A stretch of 64,000 nt of DNA from a virus: the IMG/VR virus record IMGVR_UViG_3300037140_000174, positions 29,070-93,069 of that record; one strand, given 5' to 3'. Below are positions 48,648 through 55,947 of the stretch, in pieces; within the stretch, counting starts at the first letter, position 1, and each line of letters begins with the position of its first letter. A program made the translations under genes and the position numbers. Below the pieces are notes generated by a model. That model was not told the origin of the DNA. It saw nothing but the letters and a program-made list of their open reading frames with translations, and did no database searches.

Positions 48648-48863
48648 TCAGGCAACATCGTCACCAACGGTGACGATGATAACCAGAATCAGAGCGACGC
48701 AGCCTGAAGCTGCGGCCTCAAGTTCGTGAATACCAACGGAGACGCTGGCAAGAACTAAAATATTGCCAAGTTGTTCTGCACGGTGAAAGAGCATCTGGTG
48801 CGTTTTACACAGGGCTATCCATTTGGCAATCAGTTCGCGGAGGTGTGGAACCTTGATCCGCAT
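48648..48863 (-). CDS. Small membrane protein
   Basis: 71 residues from ATG at 48863, with AAGGGAA upstream. Amphipathic N-terminus (RIKVPHLRELIAKWIALCKT) then LGNILVLASVSVG and SGCVALILVIIVTVGDDVA, one or two membrane helices. Coupled in the operon after the 40-aa membrane peptide. Unknown. Confidence 0.55.
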   Translation of the reverse strand: MRIKVPHLRELIAKWIALCKTHQMLFHRAEQLGNILVLASVSVGIHELEAAASGCVALILVIIVTVGDDVA

Positions 48864-48900
48864 GTCATTTCCCTTTTGAGGTTGGGGTGAGGTTCCCGGC

Positions 48901-49023
48901 CTACCACCAATCGAGGTTGTTGTAGGTGGCGTTTTTGTCGGGGTATTTCCAGTTGAGGTAACCAGCCCCAACGAGCGGAACTACCAAGAGGGCCAGCATT
49001 CCCAGCCCCTGTAAAAGGTTCAT
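48901..49023 (-). CDS. 40-residue membrane protein
   Basis: MNLLQGLGMLALLVVPLVGA followed by GYLNWKYPDKNATYNNLDWW. One membrane helix with a short aromatic, probably periplasmic tail. ATG lies four bases after AACAGGAGGAGAAC, the operon's standard RBS. Too short for routine gene callers. Confidence 0.65.
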   Translation of the reverse strand: MNLLQGLGMLALLVVPLVGAGYLNWKYPDKNATYNNLDWW

Positions 49024-49044
49024 GTTCTCCTCCTGTTGATGCAT

Positions 49045-49089
49045 GATTGCATCCTGAGTAGCACTCGTAAGTGCTACCTAGATGAAATC
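49045..49089 (-). repeat. Nested stem-loop element, copy 3
   Basis: Leftward RNA: outer GATTtCAT / ATGcAATC (one mismatch), internal loop CTAGG / CTCAGG, inner stem TAGCACT / AGTGCTA with TACG tetraloop. TGA of the DoxX gene lies at the edge; AACAGGAGGAGAAC and ATG follow. Confidence 0.78.
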
Positions 49090-49555
49090 AAAAGCCCAAA
49101 GCCCACATTAGGAAGTGGTCAATGCTGAGCGGCCCCGAACCGGCTGCTATGACCGGCAGGAGCAACAACATCAACAGAACTTCAGGCAAGTAGAGAACGC
49201 AATCAGCGTAATCTACTTCGTCAACTGGCCCCCACGCGGGGATGCGTTTGAGCCCGTCAGTGCAGGTAGCTACTGCAAGGATACCCATGAGCCCAATGGC
49301 TGCCAGTACAGTCAGGAAGCCAAAGGCAACGCCTAGGCCGCCGAATAGCTCAACACCAGGCACGAACCATTGCATGTACTTGATGCAAGGAATGCCACAG
49401 CTTTTCAGCGTCGTGACCAGCGCAGCGTGACGCGCCGGAACGAACATTTTATGGTAGCCGCTTGAGATGAAGAAAAAGCCAATCAGCACCCGGTTGAGTG
49501 TCCAGATGAGTTGGTAGCCACCGATACCCGATAGACACACATCAATTAATTTCAT
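49088..49555 (-). CDS. DoxX-family membrane protein
   Basis: 155 residues from ATG at 49555. LIWTLNRVLIGFFFISSGYHK-MFVPAR, PCIKYMQWFVPGVELFGGLG and further helices (LTVLAAIGLMGILAVATC, LPEVLLMLLLLPVIA) give the four-helix DoxX/DoxD layout with R...FxxSGxxK and PxxE/ELxGG. DoxX proteins sit in the inner membrane and act in redox or sulfur metabolism in bacteria. Rare in phages; role here unknown. Confidence 0.7.
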   Translation of the reverse strand: MKLIDVCLSGIGGYQLIWTLNRVLIGFFFISSGYHKMFVPARHAALVTTLKSCGIPCIKYMQWFVPGVELFGGLGVAFGFLTVLAAIGLMGILAVATCTDGLKRIPAWGPVDEVDYADCVLYLPEVLLMLLLLPVIAAGSGPLSIDHFLMWALGF

Positions 49556-49577
49556 TTTTCTCCTCCTGTTTAGTGCT

Positions 49578-49624
49578 TGGCGCACCCTGAGTGGGAGGCC
49601 GAAGCCTCCCACCTAGCTACGCCA
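49578..49624 (-). repeat. Nested stem-loop element, copy 4
   Basis: Leftward RNA: outer TGGCG / CGCCA, internal loop TAGCTAGG / CTCAGGGTG, inner 8-bp stem TGGGAGGC / GCCTCCCA closed by a UUCG tetraloop. The TAG stop of the DUF3150-like gene is inside the internal loop; AACAGGAGGAGAAAA follows. Confidence 0.82.
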
Positions 49625-50492
49625 TGAAGGATTTGACTTTCTTCAGGATTGCTTCAGCGTCACGGGCAGTGGCACTGCGAACCTTTGGGTCCACCCGCAA
49701 CACTTCGGGGCTGTGCTCAAGCAGCTTGGCTTCCAACTGCTGCTGGAGGTCAACCAGCCGTTGATCCTCCATGATGTTCAGGGAGGGCAGTAAGTCAGCC
49801 AGGGTCTTGATGTTGAACACCAACGAATCACGGAAGGTGTTTTTGGCGTTTTCGCCGCCAACGGCCGGCTCATAGGAGCGCAGCTTTTCCACCATTTTGC
49901 CGGTGGCGTCTGCGATCCGCAGGAACACGTCGTTGGTGGCCTGCTTCAACCGCTCTTCGGTGCGCCGCTCAATGTCCTTGGCAATTGCCTTGACTGATGC
50001 ATCCGTGAGCTTGGCACGGAAGTCACCAGCTTCGGCAATGGCTGAAATTTCACTGTCGAGATAGAAGCGGTTCTTGAGCGTGCTGGGCTCAGGGTAATCC
50101 TCAACATTGAACATGGTTTTCAGCCGGTCCCGCGCTTCGTCAATCACTGACTGGAAGTTGGTGATGAACTCATCGCGGGATGCCTCAAACTTGAGACGAG
50201 CGGTACGCATGGATTGCGTGTAGTGAGCATGGCCAGCAGTTGCCAGGATGCGTGTGCCGTCATCAGTCCATGGCAGCGTGAGCATCTTGTGGGTGGCTGA
50301 AGCCATTGAAGCGGCTCCACGAACCTTGGTCAGGAACTTAGGTGCTACGAGTGATTTGGTGTAGCGCCCTGATTCCTTGCGATCTGAATTGTGGCGCTCA
50401 GCCACTTCTTCAGTCACTTCACGATCAACGAGTTGGCCCGTCCAAAGTCCGATATGCACTGTGGCCAACATGGCACGTTCTGATAGTTTCAT
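49617..50492 (-). CDS. DUF3150-like protein
   Basis: 291 residues from ATG at 50492, behind AACAGGAGGAGAAA. TVHIGLWTGQLVDREVTEEV, YTKSLVAPKFLTKVRGAASM, ATHKMLTLPWTDDGTRILAT, FITNFQSVIDEARDRLKTMF. The order L.I..W.G, then K..I.P..L..., then T.PW.D.G.R.L and a long helical end fits DUF3150. That family is typically encoded beside MoxR ATPase and VWA/CobT-like proteins, both present here. Function unknown. Confidence 0.72.
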   Translation of the reverse strand: MKLSERAMLATVHIGLWTGQLVDREVTEEVAERHNSDRKESGRYTKSLVAPKFLTKVRGAASMASATHKMLTLPWTDDGTRILATAGHAHYTQSMRTARLKFEASRDEFITNFQSVIDEARDRLKTMFNVEDYPEPSTLKNRFYLDSEISAIAEAGDFRAKLTDASVKAIAKDIERRTEERLKQATNDVFLRIADATGKMVEKLRSYEPAVGGENAKNTFRDSLVFNIKTLADLLPSLNIMEDQRLVDLQQQLEAKLLEHSPEVLRVDPKVRSATARDAEAILKKVKSFMA

Positions 50493-50521
50493 TTTCTCCT
50501 CCTGTTTGGCAGATGAAGCAA

Positions 50522-50567
50522 AGTGCTTCATCTAGGGCACCAATTAAGATGCCCTAGGGGCTGCACT
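50522..50567 (-). repeat. Nested stem-loop element, degenerate copy
   Basis: Outer AGTGC / GCACT, inner TAGGGCA / TGCCCTA with a 10-base loop. CTAGG is present in the flank on one side and CCTAG on the other, so the internal loop differs from the consensus. Located one base after the 196-aa gene stop. Confidence 0.6.
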
Positions 50568-50568
50568 C

Positions 50569-51159
50569 TTAGGCGTCGTCAACTTCCACGACCATTGGTT
50601 CGTGAATCTCACCTTCAAGTGGTTCCCAATCAACTTGGCCCTTACGGGCTTTTTCGAGAGCCACTGCCTCAGCATCGTCGGTATCATGAGCTTGAAGCGT
50701 CACCCTGGTTACGACAGTTTGCCTTGCACTGAGTCGGACCTGAAACTCACGCAGCCTTTCTGGTGTTTCAAATACACCACCAACCTCAACCATCTTTCTG
50801 ATGGCAGCCGCCGCTTCTTTTGGCGTGGCATCACCAATGATAGAATCTTGATAACTTTTGGCCGCCCAATACCCATGAAAGAGGAATCTTGATTCTCCAG
50901 GTGACAATTCAAGCCATCTCCTGGCTGTACCTTGGATGTCATAGTGACGTAGCCAGTTGACACGGGCTGCTTTGAATGGGATGGCAACTACTGCGGCCCA
51001 TCCAGCTACACAGCCGGTGGTTCCACACTCACCGGCTCGGTCCCATTTGTTGATGTCTTCATGAGTAGCTTTGTCAGCCAGCCAAGCCCGCATGTAGAAC
51101 TTGTCGTCGGGCAGCGTGTCGAGAAAGCTGGCAAGTGCCAGCATGTTCGCTTTATTCAT
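50569..51159 (-). CDS. Conserved phage hypothetical protein
   Basis: 196 residues. MLALASFLDTLPDDKFYMRA, GECGTTGCVAGWAAVVAIPF, ARRWLELSPGESRFLF, TPKEAAAAIRKMVEVGG. The CG-TxGCxAGWA motif with a later LxLxxxExxxLF is recurrent in phage proteins of unknown function, perhaps metal or redox related through the two Cys. C-terminal 60 residues acidic. RBS AACAGGAGGAGAA. Confidence 0.6.
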   Translation of the reverse strand: MNKANMLALASFLDTLPDDKFYMRAWLADKATHEDINKWDRAGECGTTGCVAGWAAVVAIPFKAARVNWLRHYDIQGTARRWLELSPGESRFLFHGYWAAKSYQDSIIGDATPKEAAAAIRKMVEVGGVFETPERLREFQVRLSARQTVVTRVTLQAHDTDDAEAVALEKARKGQVDWEPLEGEIHEPMVVEVDDA

Positions 51160-51200
51160 ATTCTCCTCCTGTTTTGTGCCTTTAGGGTTAAAGACACGTC

Positions 51201-51297
51201 AAAGCCCGGCAGGGAAACCGGGCTTTAGCTTGCCTTTTTAAATAGCCTGTAACCGGCTAGCGGTGCCCTAGGGTTAGTTTTTTGGGCTTAACCCTAG
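51201..51297. repeat. Two intergenic hairpins after the 177-aa gene
   Basis: AAAGCCCGG / CCGGGCTTT (51201-51226) and CTAGGGTTA / TAACCCTAG (51268-51297). The second is nested in ACCGG / CCGGT. They occupy the same position as the nested elements further along, but the conserved internal loop is missing. Confidence 0.5.
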
Positions 51298-51335
51298 CCC
51301 GGTAGCCTCATTTTGAAAGCTTACCAATGATCGCC

Positions 51336-51869
51336 CTAGCGGCAGTGGTCTAGAAGATACAGTTCAACGGCAACCTGCCATCGTTCAGGTGTTTGGTATT
51401 TCCATACCCCAGGGGCTATGCATCTCAGGCTAACTGTTGGGCTGCCTGAGATGCTTGTTAACTGCTTCCCGCGTTCGGGATGAAGCCCGAACCAACGAGC
51501 TACTTTGCCGTCATCAAGGTAAATTGTTCTGTGGGTGTTCATTTTGCTGCCCATCTCAGGGCAAACGCTTAAAAGTGTATCTAGTATCTTCAAGTATCGG
51601 TAATGTAGCTTTGTAGGGTCGGCTTTTATTTTTTGCCTGACACATTCCAATGCAATTGGCACTGGAACAAAAGGCAGTGTGGCTGGATGAATGTTCATCT
51701 CTTCATACTTCTTGGTCATGGTATTCAGGCAACCACAGATAACGATTTTGTCAGTGGTTGACAGTTTATCCCAAGCTATGATCATGTTTGGTGATTGGGA
51801 TGTTATCTTTACTGGGTACGAAGTGCCACCAAAACGCTTTCTTTTTCTTATTACCCACTCAATTTTCAT
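51336..51869 (-). CDS. Hypothetical protein, first gene of the accessory operon
   Basis: 177 residues from ATG at 51869 behind AACAGGAGGAGAAC. Contains WVIRKRKRFGGTSYPVKITS, KIVICGCLNTMTKKYEEMNI, RTIYLDDGKVARWFGLHPER, ERWQVAVELYLLD. Mixed alpha/beta, basic N-terminus. No family recognised. Confidence 0.55.
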   Translation of the reverse strand: MKIEWVIRKRKRFGGTSYPVKITSQSPNMIIAWDKLSTTDKIVICGCLNTMTKKYEEMNIHPATLPFVPVPIALECVRQKIKADPTKLHYRYLKILDTLLSVCPEMGSKMNTHRTIYLDDGKVARWFGLHPERGKQLTSISGSPTVSLRCIAPGVWKYQTPERWQVAVELYLLDHCR

Positions 51870-51890
51870 GTTCTCCTCCTGTTGGTGCCT

Positions 51891-51931
51891 ATTGCACCCT
51901 GACAAGCATTGAGATGCTTGCTAGCTACAAT
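51891..51931 (-). repeat. Nested stem-loop element, copy 5
   Basis: Leftward RNA: outer ATTG / CAAT, internal loop TAGCTAG / TCAGGGTG, inner stem CAAGCAT / ATGCTTG, CTCA loop. It lies before the first gene of the operon, so here it is in the 5' leader rather than between two genes. Confidence 0.72.
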
Positions 51932-52936
51932 TGGCGATGAGGGGCGGTCAGTGACTTTGGATCACCAACCGCCCTCACCAATAATTCAGGAGAAGAGGAG
52001 AAATAACGCCTTATGCTGCGGTGTTTTTTGGGTTCGACTGAAGCTGCTTTGCGAGTTGGGGTAGTGGCGTTGGTGACGCTGAGGGATGCCTAAGTATAAC
52101 TAAATTGCCCTTTAGGGGTTTCGCCCCGATTGTGGAGGCCGGGTATTTTTACGTATAGGCCATTTCAAGCGGCACCATGCTTTGTGGGGTTGTGGATTTT
52201 GCTAGCTGGCTTACAGGAATGCCAAAAACTCACGCGGCGCAGTATTTGCGGCGTGACTACGGGGGGCGTGGCATTACTGAAACGAGGACTTGAAACCCCG
52301 CATCAGGCGCTATTCTTTACTACTGTTCACCGCCTTAGTGACGTGGGGCTTTTGGATTGCTATCACTTGCCCCGTCATATCGCGGGTGCGCTTACGTAAC
52401 GGTGTAAGCGATACCTGCAACGCGGGTACAATGTGACCATCCTTTTTGGCTGATTTGTGCCAAAGCTTTAGCTTCATGCTTTGCACACCCTGCGGTGCTT
52501 TATAGTGCACCGCATTTGTAGCCATTGCGCTTGCCACAGCCCGGCTATACTGGCCTACAGCGGCTTTGCCGGGCCTATCACTACGCGGCAACGCATTGAC
52601 CGGCAGGGCCGTATTGCTGGCCCTACGCTTGCCCTTGCTATGCCCGTATTGTGGCGCACGCATTCTTTTAGCCCAAAGTTGTAATAGCACGTCAATTGCA
52701 GTAACCGTTAACCGGCTTTTTCACAGCGTTTGAAGTGACCCCAGTTTTTTCGTAGGCCCCGCATTTTGCCGCATGGGCTGGCTACACGTACAGCGTGGCC
52801 AATTCAAACCGGGGCACGAATCACAAATAGCTTTTGGCCCCGGTAACGGGCACACTGGGCAATTGTGCGCCACCAATACCGAAGTCACAACGAGTATCTA
52901 GGAATACTTCCTAATGAGTTATCAACAGTTCTTTCG
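51932..52936. other. One-kilobase region without convincing genes
   Basis: Contains a nested hairpin GGGCGGT-CA-GTGA / TCAC-CA-ACCGCCC (51942-51974), AGGGCC / GGCCCT near 52607, repeated AAAACTC/GGGGC patches, GTTAAC near 52706 and a mild TTTTTC after CCGGC. One weak leftward ORF is listed separately. It may hold the promoter or leader of the accessory operon or an origin; no DnaA boxes or iterons were identified by eye. Confidence 0.45.
52310..52663 (-). CDS. Doubtful basic ORF
   Basis: 117 residues from ATG at 52663, or only the last 55 from ATG at 52477. Basic throughout (GHSKGKRRASNTALPVNALP, KLKLWHKSAKKDGHIVPALQ). No strong RBS and no family recognised; it lies in a hairpin-rich region and may not be translated. 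Confidence 0.3.
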   Translation of the reverse strand: MRAPQYGHSKGKRRASNTALPVNALPRSDRPGKAAVGQYSRAVASAMATNAVHYKAPQGVQSMKLKLWHKSAKKDGHIVPALQVSLTPLRKRTRDMTGQVIAIQKPHVTKAVNSSKE

Positions 52937-53380
52937 TTATTTTTTGAGACTAATTCCTAATAGTGAGGAAGCGTTTTTCCACACTTCGCTCATCCTGTTC
53001 CAGGAGTAATCTTCAGTTTGGTTCCTGATGAAAACAGCTTTGTTCCGTTGTCTCTGATGATAAATTTTAGCAGCCAATGACATTGATCTATTGGCTCCAA
53101 GGTCTGCATCTAAGTAGTGAACGTGTTTTGTTTCTTCCACCGCTAAAGCTTCGACAGCAGCACGAACTGTTGGGATTGTATTAAAAAGCCATTTCCTTTG
53201 AGCAGGTGCAAGATCGCTTCCTGGTGACCCTATAGGAGAACCAACATTCGTGTGTAATCCAGGTGTCCTAATTCCTGAGAGCTGCATCGCTTCGCGCTCA
53301 GCTAATTGCTTGGCAAGAAGAGGACCAGCAATAGGAATACCACCAAGAAGTGCTAGAGCTTTACGTCGTGTTGTTTTCAT
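52937..53380 (-). CDS. Tat-signal-like hypothetical protein
   Basis: 147 residues. The N-terminus MKTTRRKALALLGGIPIAGP has a twin-Arg and hydrophobic core as in Tat signals. The rest is helical with basic patches (RSMSLAAKIYHQRQRNKAVF) and no cofactor-binding motif. It could be exported or be membrane-associated. It has its own leader after a terminator-type hairpin. Confidence 0.55.
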   Translation of the reverse strand: MKTTRRKALALLGGIPIAGPLLAKQLAEREAMQLSGIRTPGLHTNVGSPIGSPGSDLAPAQRKWLFNTIPTVRAAVEALAVEETKHVHYLDADLGANRSMSLAAKIYHQRQRNKAVFIRNQTEDYSWNRMSEVWKNASSLLGISLKK

Positions 53381-53394
53381 GAGAACTAAGTACG

Positions 53395-53431
53395 AAAAGG
53401 GGCTAAGGAACCTGACTTCCCTTAGCCCCTT
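53395..53431 (-). terminator. Terminator after the 53.5-kb winged-helix gene
   Basis: Leftward AAGGGGCTAAGG / CCTTAGCCCCTT, 12 bp, 11-base loop, running into TTTTCG. 49 bases after the stop. Confidence 0.75.
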
Positions 53432-53479
53432 CTAGTTATTGGTCCTCGTGGCTCAGGGCCGTAGATTTGGCATCACCTC

Positions 53480-53824
53480 CTAGGCAGCAACATGCTGCTC
53501 GTTGTGTTGAGGAACTGACCTGTGCTTGATCAGCTCGATCTTATATACGGTGTAGCCGTTCACAGGTTCTATTGGAACCCGCTTCGCTACGCCATGAGCT
53601 ACAAGGGAAGCTATTTTGTTGCGGTGAGCACCGCCCAAAGCAGCCTTTATCTGTGCCTGGGTAGCACCTCGGGGCCGCAAAGCCATTGCAACAGCGAACG
53701 TATCTTTTGATCCAATGCGGCCAGTTGAATTGGCCTCATTGATCTCATGTGCTGATGGCTTCGGCCCAAAAAGCTTGGTAATCCAGTTATCAACGACCGG
53801 CGTGTATTCACTGTATGCTGACAT
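53480..53824 (-). CDS. Winged-helix-like regulator
   Basis: 114 residues from ATG at 53824. VDNWITKLFGPKPSAHEINE, DTFAVAMALRPRGATQAQIK, ALGGAHRNKIASLVAHGVAK, VNGYTVYKIELIK. It is a close paralogue of the 56.3-kb protein (LGPKPxA...AxAMALRxxGxTxAQI...N-GxTVYK). A helix-turn-helix followed by a beta wing fits DNA binding. It has no Lys/Ala tail, unlike the paralogue. Terminator follows. Confidence 0.65.
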   Translation of the reverse strand: MSAYSEYTPVVDNWITKLFGPKPSAHEINEANSTGRIGSKDTFAVAMALRPRGATQAQIKAALGGAHRNKIASLVAHGVAKRVPIEPVNGYTVYKIELIKHRSVPQHNEQHVAA

Positions 53825-53833
53825 GATATGCAC

Positions 53834-53974
53834 TCACTCTGTTTTGGGTTGCAACAATGTTCGTGACGAGCTAGCCTATATGCCCGCTAGCGCACATATA
53901 AGCGTCTAAACTGAATAACTGATATCTACTGTTCAAAGTTGCACACTTTGTGCAAAAACTTAGGAGTACACAAA
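53834..53974. promoter_or_regulatory. Divergent regulatory region
   Basis: Lies between a leftward winged-helix gene and the rightward gene set. Contains GCTAGCCTATATGCCC and GCTAGCGCACATATAAGC in tandem, GCGCACATAT being identical to part of the palindrome at 57.0 kb. Palindrome TTGCACA-CTT-TGTGCAA (53939-53955) stands just before the AGGAG of the rightward gene. Likely operators; -35/-10 hexamers not convincing. Confidence 0.5.
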
Positions 53975-54211
53975 ATGCCAAGAGGTAAAGCTGCACAAGT
54001 CATGGGGATATGGCTAAAGAGGGAAGGAGATCAAATGGTAGTCACGGCTGAAGACATTTATGGCCGTGACGTAGAATTAATCAGAACTCATGTTGAGGGG
54101 CCAATCAGCCATAATATCAGCGAACACGGTATTCAACGCCTCTTTGACAAAGCATATTGGGATGCGTGCAACAAGAAGGTTGAAGAATACAACGCAAGGA
54201 AGCAAAAATGA
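53975..54211 (+). CDS. Small hypothetical protein
   Basis: 78 residues from ATG at 53975, eight bases after AGGAG. MGIWLKREGDQMVVTAEDIY, GISHN-like ISHNISEHGIQRLFDKAYW and a basic end. It is the first gene of a rightward set of small genes. Unrecognised. Confidence 0.58.
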   Translation: MPRGKAAQVMGIWLKREGDQMVVTAEDIYGRDVELIRTHVEGPISHNISEHGIQRLFDKAYWDACNKKVEEYNARKQK

Positions 54212-54348
54212 GCTATTCAATTATCCCACTGTTGATCAGGCTGGCTCTATTTGCAGGGGGTATCATGTTCCTAATCATGCAGCAGCCAATCCCAGCAATA
54301 ATCACGCTTCTGGCAACACTTCTAATATATAAAGGAGAAGAAAGATGA
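54208..54348 (+). CDS. Small membrane protein
   Basis: 46 residues: MSYSIIPLLIRLALFAGGIM, FLIMQQPIPAIITLLATLLI, YKGEER. Two hydrophobic helices. AAGGAAG before ATG; ATGA overlaps the next gene and its start overlaps the previous stop. This tight coupling supports translation. Confidence 0.62.
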   Translation: MSYSIIPLLIRLALFAGGIMFLIMQQPIPAIITLLATLLIYKGEER

Positions 54349-54515
54349 GATTGGAGCTAGGAATTATGTTGAAACCTGCACTAGAGGTTAATTGGTTTGA
54401 GGCAACAACAGCAGAAGCTGCAATGCTTGCAATCAAGAATCAGTTGGAAGCAGCCCAGGTGATTTGGCCAGAACTAAGGGTGTTTGAAATCAAGGAGAAG
54501 AAAGATGATTTGTGA
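54345..54515 (+). CDS. Small hypothetical protein
   Basis: 56 residues: MRLELGIMLKPALEVNWFEA, TTAEAAMLAIKNQLEAAQVI, EIKEKKDDL. AAAGGAGAAGAAAG precedes ATG. Helical; overlaps both neighbours by a few bases. Unrecognised. Confidence 0.58.
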   Translation: MRLELGIMLKPALEVNWFEATTAEAAMLAIKNQLEAAQVIWPELRVFEIKEKKDDL

Positions 54516-54942
54516 GAAGTGCAAAGGTACGAATTGGGTAACTGTTAAAGATCCTCCTTGGTCACGCAACATCAAGAAGCAGCCATGCCCGGATTGCACG
54601 GGTGGGTTAGCGCATTGCTGTGATGGGATACAAGAACAACCAGAACTGGTAATCGCGCTGATGGAGTTATTTGGGCAGGGTAAAGTAAGTGAAGATACAG
54701 AAGCAGCGATTAGACTTAAGTGGGTAGAAGATTGGTTCCAAGCGCACAGGAAGTATAGGGAAGCAAGTGAGGAGTATAATAAAAGACTTGAATTGGTTAG
54801 AGCTGAAAGGGAACTGGGGAATTGGACGATGAATTTACATCAGGAATATAGGAAGCTGAATGAAGCACAATCCAACGCACTAAAAGCAGACAACATATTG
54901 TATGAGAAGCTTCTTGTAGTTGATCCATTATCAGGAGAATAA
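54505..54942 (+). CDS. Zinc-finger protein, DnaJ-type CxxCxG
   Basis: 145 residues from ATG at 54505. ICEKCKGTNWV and CPDCTGGLAHCC form a CxxCxG...CxxCxGG pair as in DnaJ-like zinc domains. The rest is a long charged helix (EASEEYNKRLELVRAERELG). Possibly a phage adaptor protein; role unknown. AAGGAGAAGAAAG precedes ATG. Confidence 0.6.
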   Translation: MICEKCKGTNWVTVKDPPWSRNIKKQPCPDCTGGLAHCCDGIQEQPELVIALMELFGQGKVSEDTEAAIRLKWVEDWFQAHRKYREASEEYNKRLELVRAERELGNWTMNLHQEYRKLNEAQSNALKADNILYEKLLVVDPLSGE

Positions 54943-54945
54943 GCA

Positions 54946-55104
54946 ATGAACCAAGAGGAAAGACTTTGTCCTGTATGTGAGATAAGAACTAAGGAACCAG
55001 GGAATTATATGTGTGAGGATTGCTATAGATCAATTCAATGGGACGAAGCTAAGATTCACGAATGGGGTATTGAAAGGGTAGGAACTGTGAAGAAGCGTAG
55101 ATGA
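54946..55104 (+). CDS. 52-residue zinc-ribbon protein
   Basis: MNQEERLCPVCEIRTKEPGN, YMCEDCYRSIQWDEAKIHEW, then basic KKRR at the end. CPVC and CEDC form a treble-clef-like knuckle. AGGAG seven bases before ATG. Fits the small-gene set; role unknown. Confidence 0.6.
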   Translation: MNQEERLCPVCEIRTKEPGNYMCEDCYRSIQWDEAKIHEWGIERVGTVKKRR

Positions 55105-55159
55105 GGCTATGTTTTCATATATTAAGGTATATGAATGGTTCTTGATATCGTAGTTCCTA

Positions 55160-55184
55160 ATATCGTATCCTAAGGATACGATAT
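55160..55184. promoter_or_regulatory. Perfect hairpin/palindrome
   Basis: ATATCGTATCC-TAA-GGATACGATAT, 11 perfect base pairs. ATATCGTA occurs again just upstream (CTTGATATCGTAG near 55144). No U-run follows, so an operator or mRNA-stabilising stem is more likely than a terminator. Confidence 0.5.
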
Positions 55185-55215
55185 TATGGCTGGATGAGGC
55201 AGGATTAGCCTATAT

Positions 55216-55383
55216 ATGAGCAGGATTAGGCCCCATATGAGCACGACGACATCAGCGACGATTTACCAGACGACACCGACTAAGACGACGATGGAATGTA
55301 TCCTACGAAGCTTCTTATGCATCCTAGGAAGCTTCTTCATCCTGTTCTTTGTCTTCGTGGGCTTGACAAACTCAATGGACTAG
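55216..55383 (+). CDS. Small membrane protein
   Basis: 55 residues from ATG at 55216 or 48 from 55237. Thr-rich N-terminus (MSTTTSATIYQTTPTKTTME) then one membrane helix (ILRSFLCILGSFFILFFVFV). It ends 33 bases before the HTH gene. RBS weak. Resembles the 33-aa membrane ORF at 55.9 kb in hydrophobic core. Confidence 0.42.
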   Translation: MSRIRPHMSTTTSATIYQTTPTKTTMECILRSFLCILGSFFILFFVFVGLTNSMD

Positions 55384-55416
55384 ACAAATTAAATTATTTG
55401 TGTTGAACATGTTTTT

Positions 55417-55899
55417 ATGAAAAATGCAAGGGATGCAGCTTTTATCGTGAGATTCATGCGTGGTCAAACTTTAGCTGAGATTGGGACGTCTTATGGGGTG
55501 ACACGTGAACGTGTTCGTCAGATTTTGTCAAGGCATGGGATTACACGCAATCAAGGTGGGGCTTCATTAAAAAAGACTAAGAAGCAAGAACTTAAGAACC
55601 AATTGAAGAACCAAAAGACGAAGATGAATAAGGGGTGCTCTTGGGATCAATACAAAGGGCTCAGAAGTGATAGGATCACAAGGTTCTTCAACCAACAGAA
55701 GAATAATTCTAAGCGGCGTGGGATAAAATGGAAGCTTACCTTGTGGCAATGGTGGTCTATCTGGGAAGAATCAGAGCATTGGGATGAACGCGGACGTGGG
55801 AAGCTAAAATATTGCATGTGCAGGAAGGGGGATGTTGGAGCTTATGAAGTTGGCAATGTGTTTATTGAAACTAACCTCTTTAATCTTCAAAGCAGATGA
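55417..55899 (+). CDS. Helix-turn-helix protein with HNH-like C-terminal domain
   Basis: 160 residues. N-terminal RGQTLAEIGTSYGVTRERVR and QILSRHGI resembles sigma region 4/HTH. A basic linker follows. The C-terminus NSKRRGIKWKLTLWQWWSIW, YCMCRKGDVGAYEVGNVFIE is a recurrent phage domain (RGI-x-W...LT...WW.iW...Y.M.R..D.G.Y...NV.I) probably related to homing nucleases. A mobile DNA-binding gene is inferred; nuclease residues not certain. Confidence 0.6.
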   Translation: MKNARDAAFIVRFMRGQTLAEIGTSYGVTRERVRQILSRHGITRNQGGASLKKTKKQELKNQLKNQKTKMNKGCSWDQYKGLRSDRITRFFNQQKNNSKRRGIKWKLTLWQWWSIWEESEHWDERGRGKLKYCMCRKGDVGAYEVGNVFIETNLFNLQSR

Positions 55900-55947
55900 G
55901 GTTGGATGAGGCTTCGCCTAGATGAGGCGAAGATAAAGAACAGTGAG

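Noticed and set aside
52130-52399. 89-codon rightward ORF
   Set aside because: No RBS, unusual Cys/Leu pattern, in the hairpin-rich gap.
55365-55400. CTTGACA as a promoter for the HTH gene
   Set aside because: No acceptable -10 at 16-18 bases; only AT-rich sequence follows.
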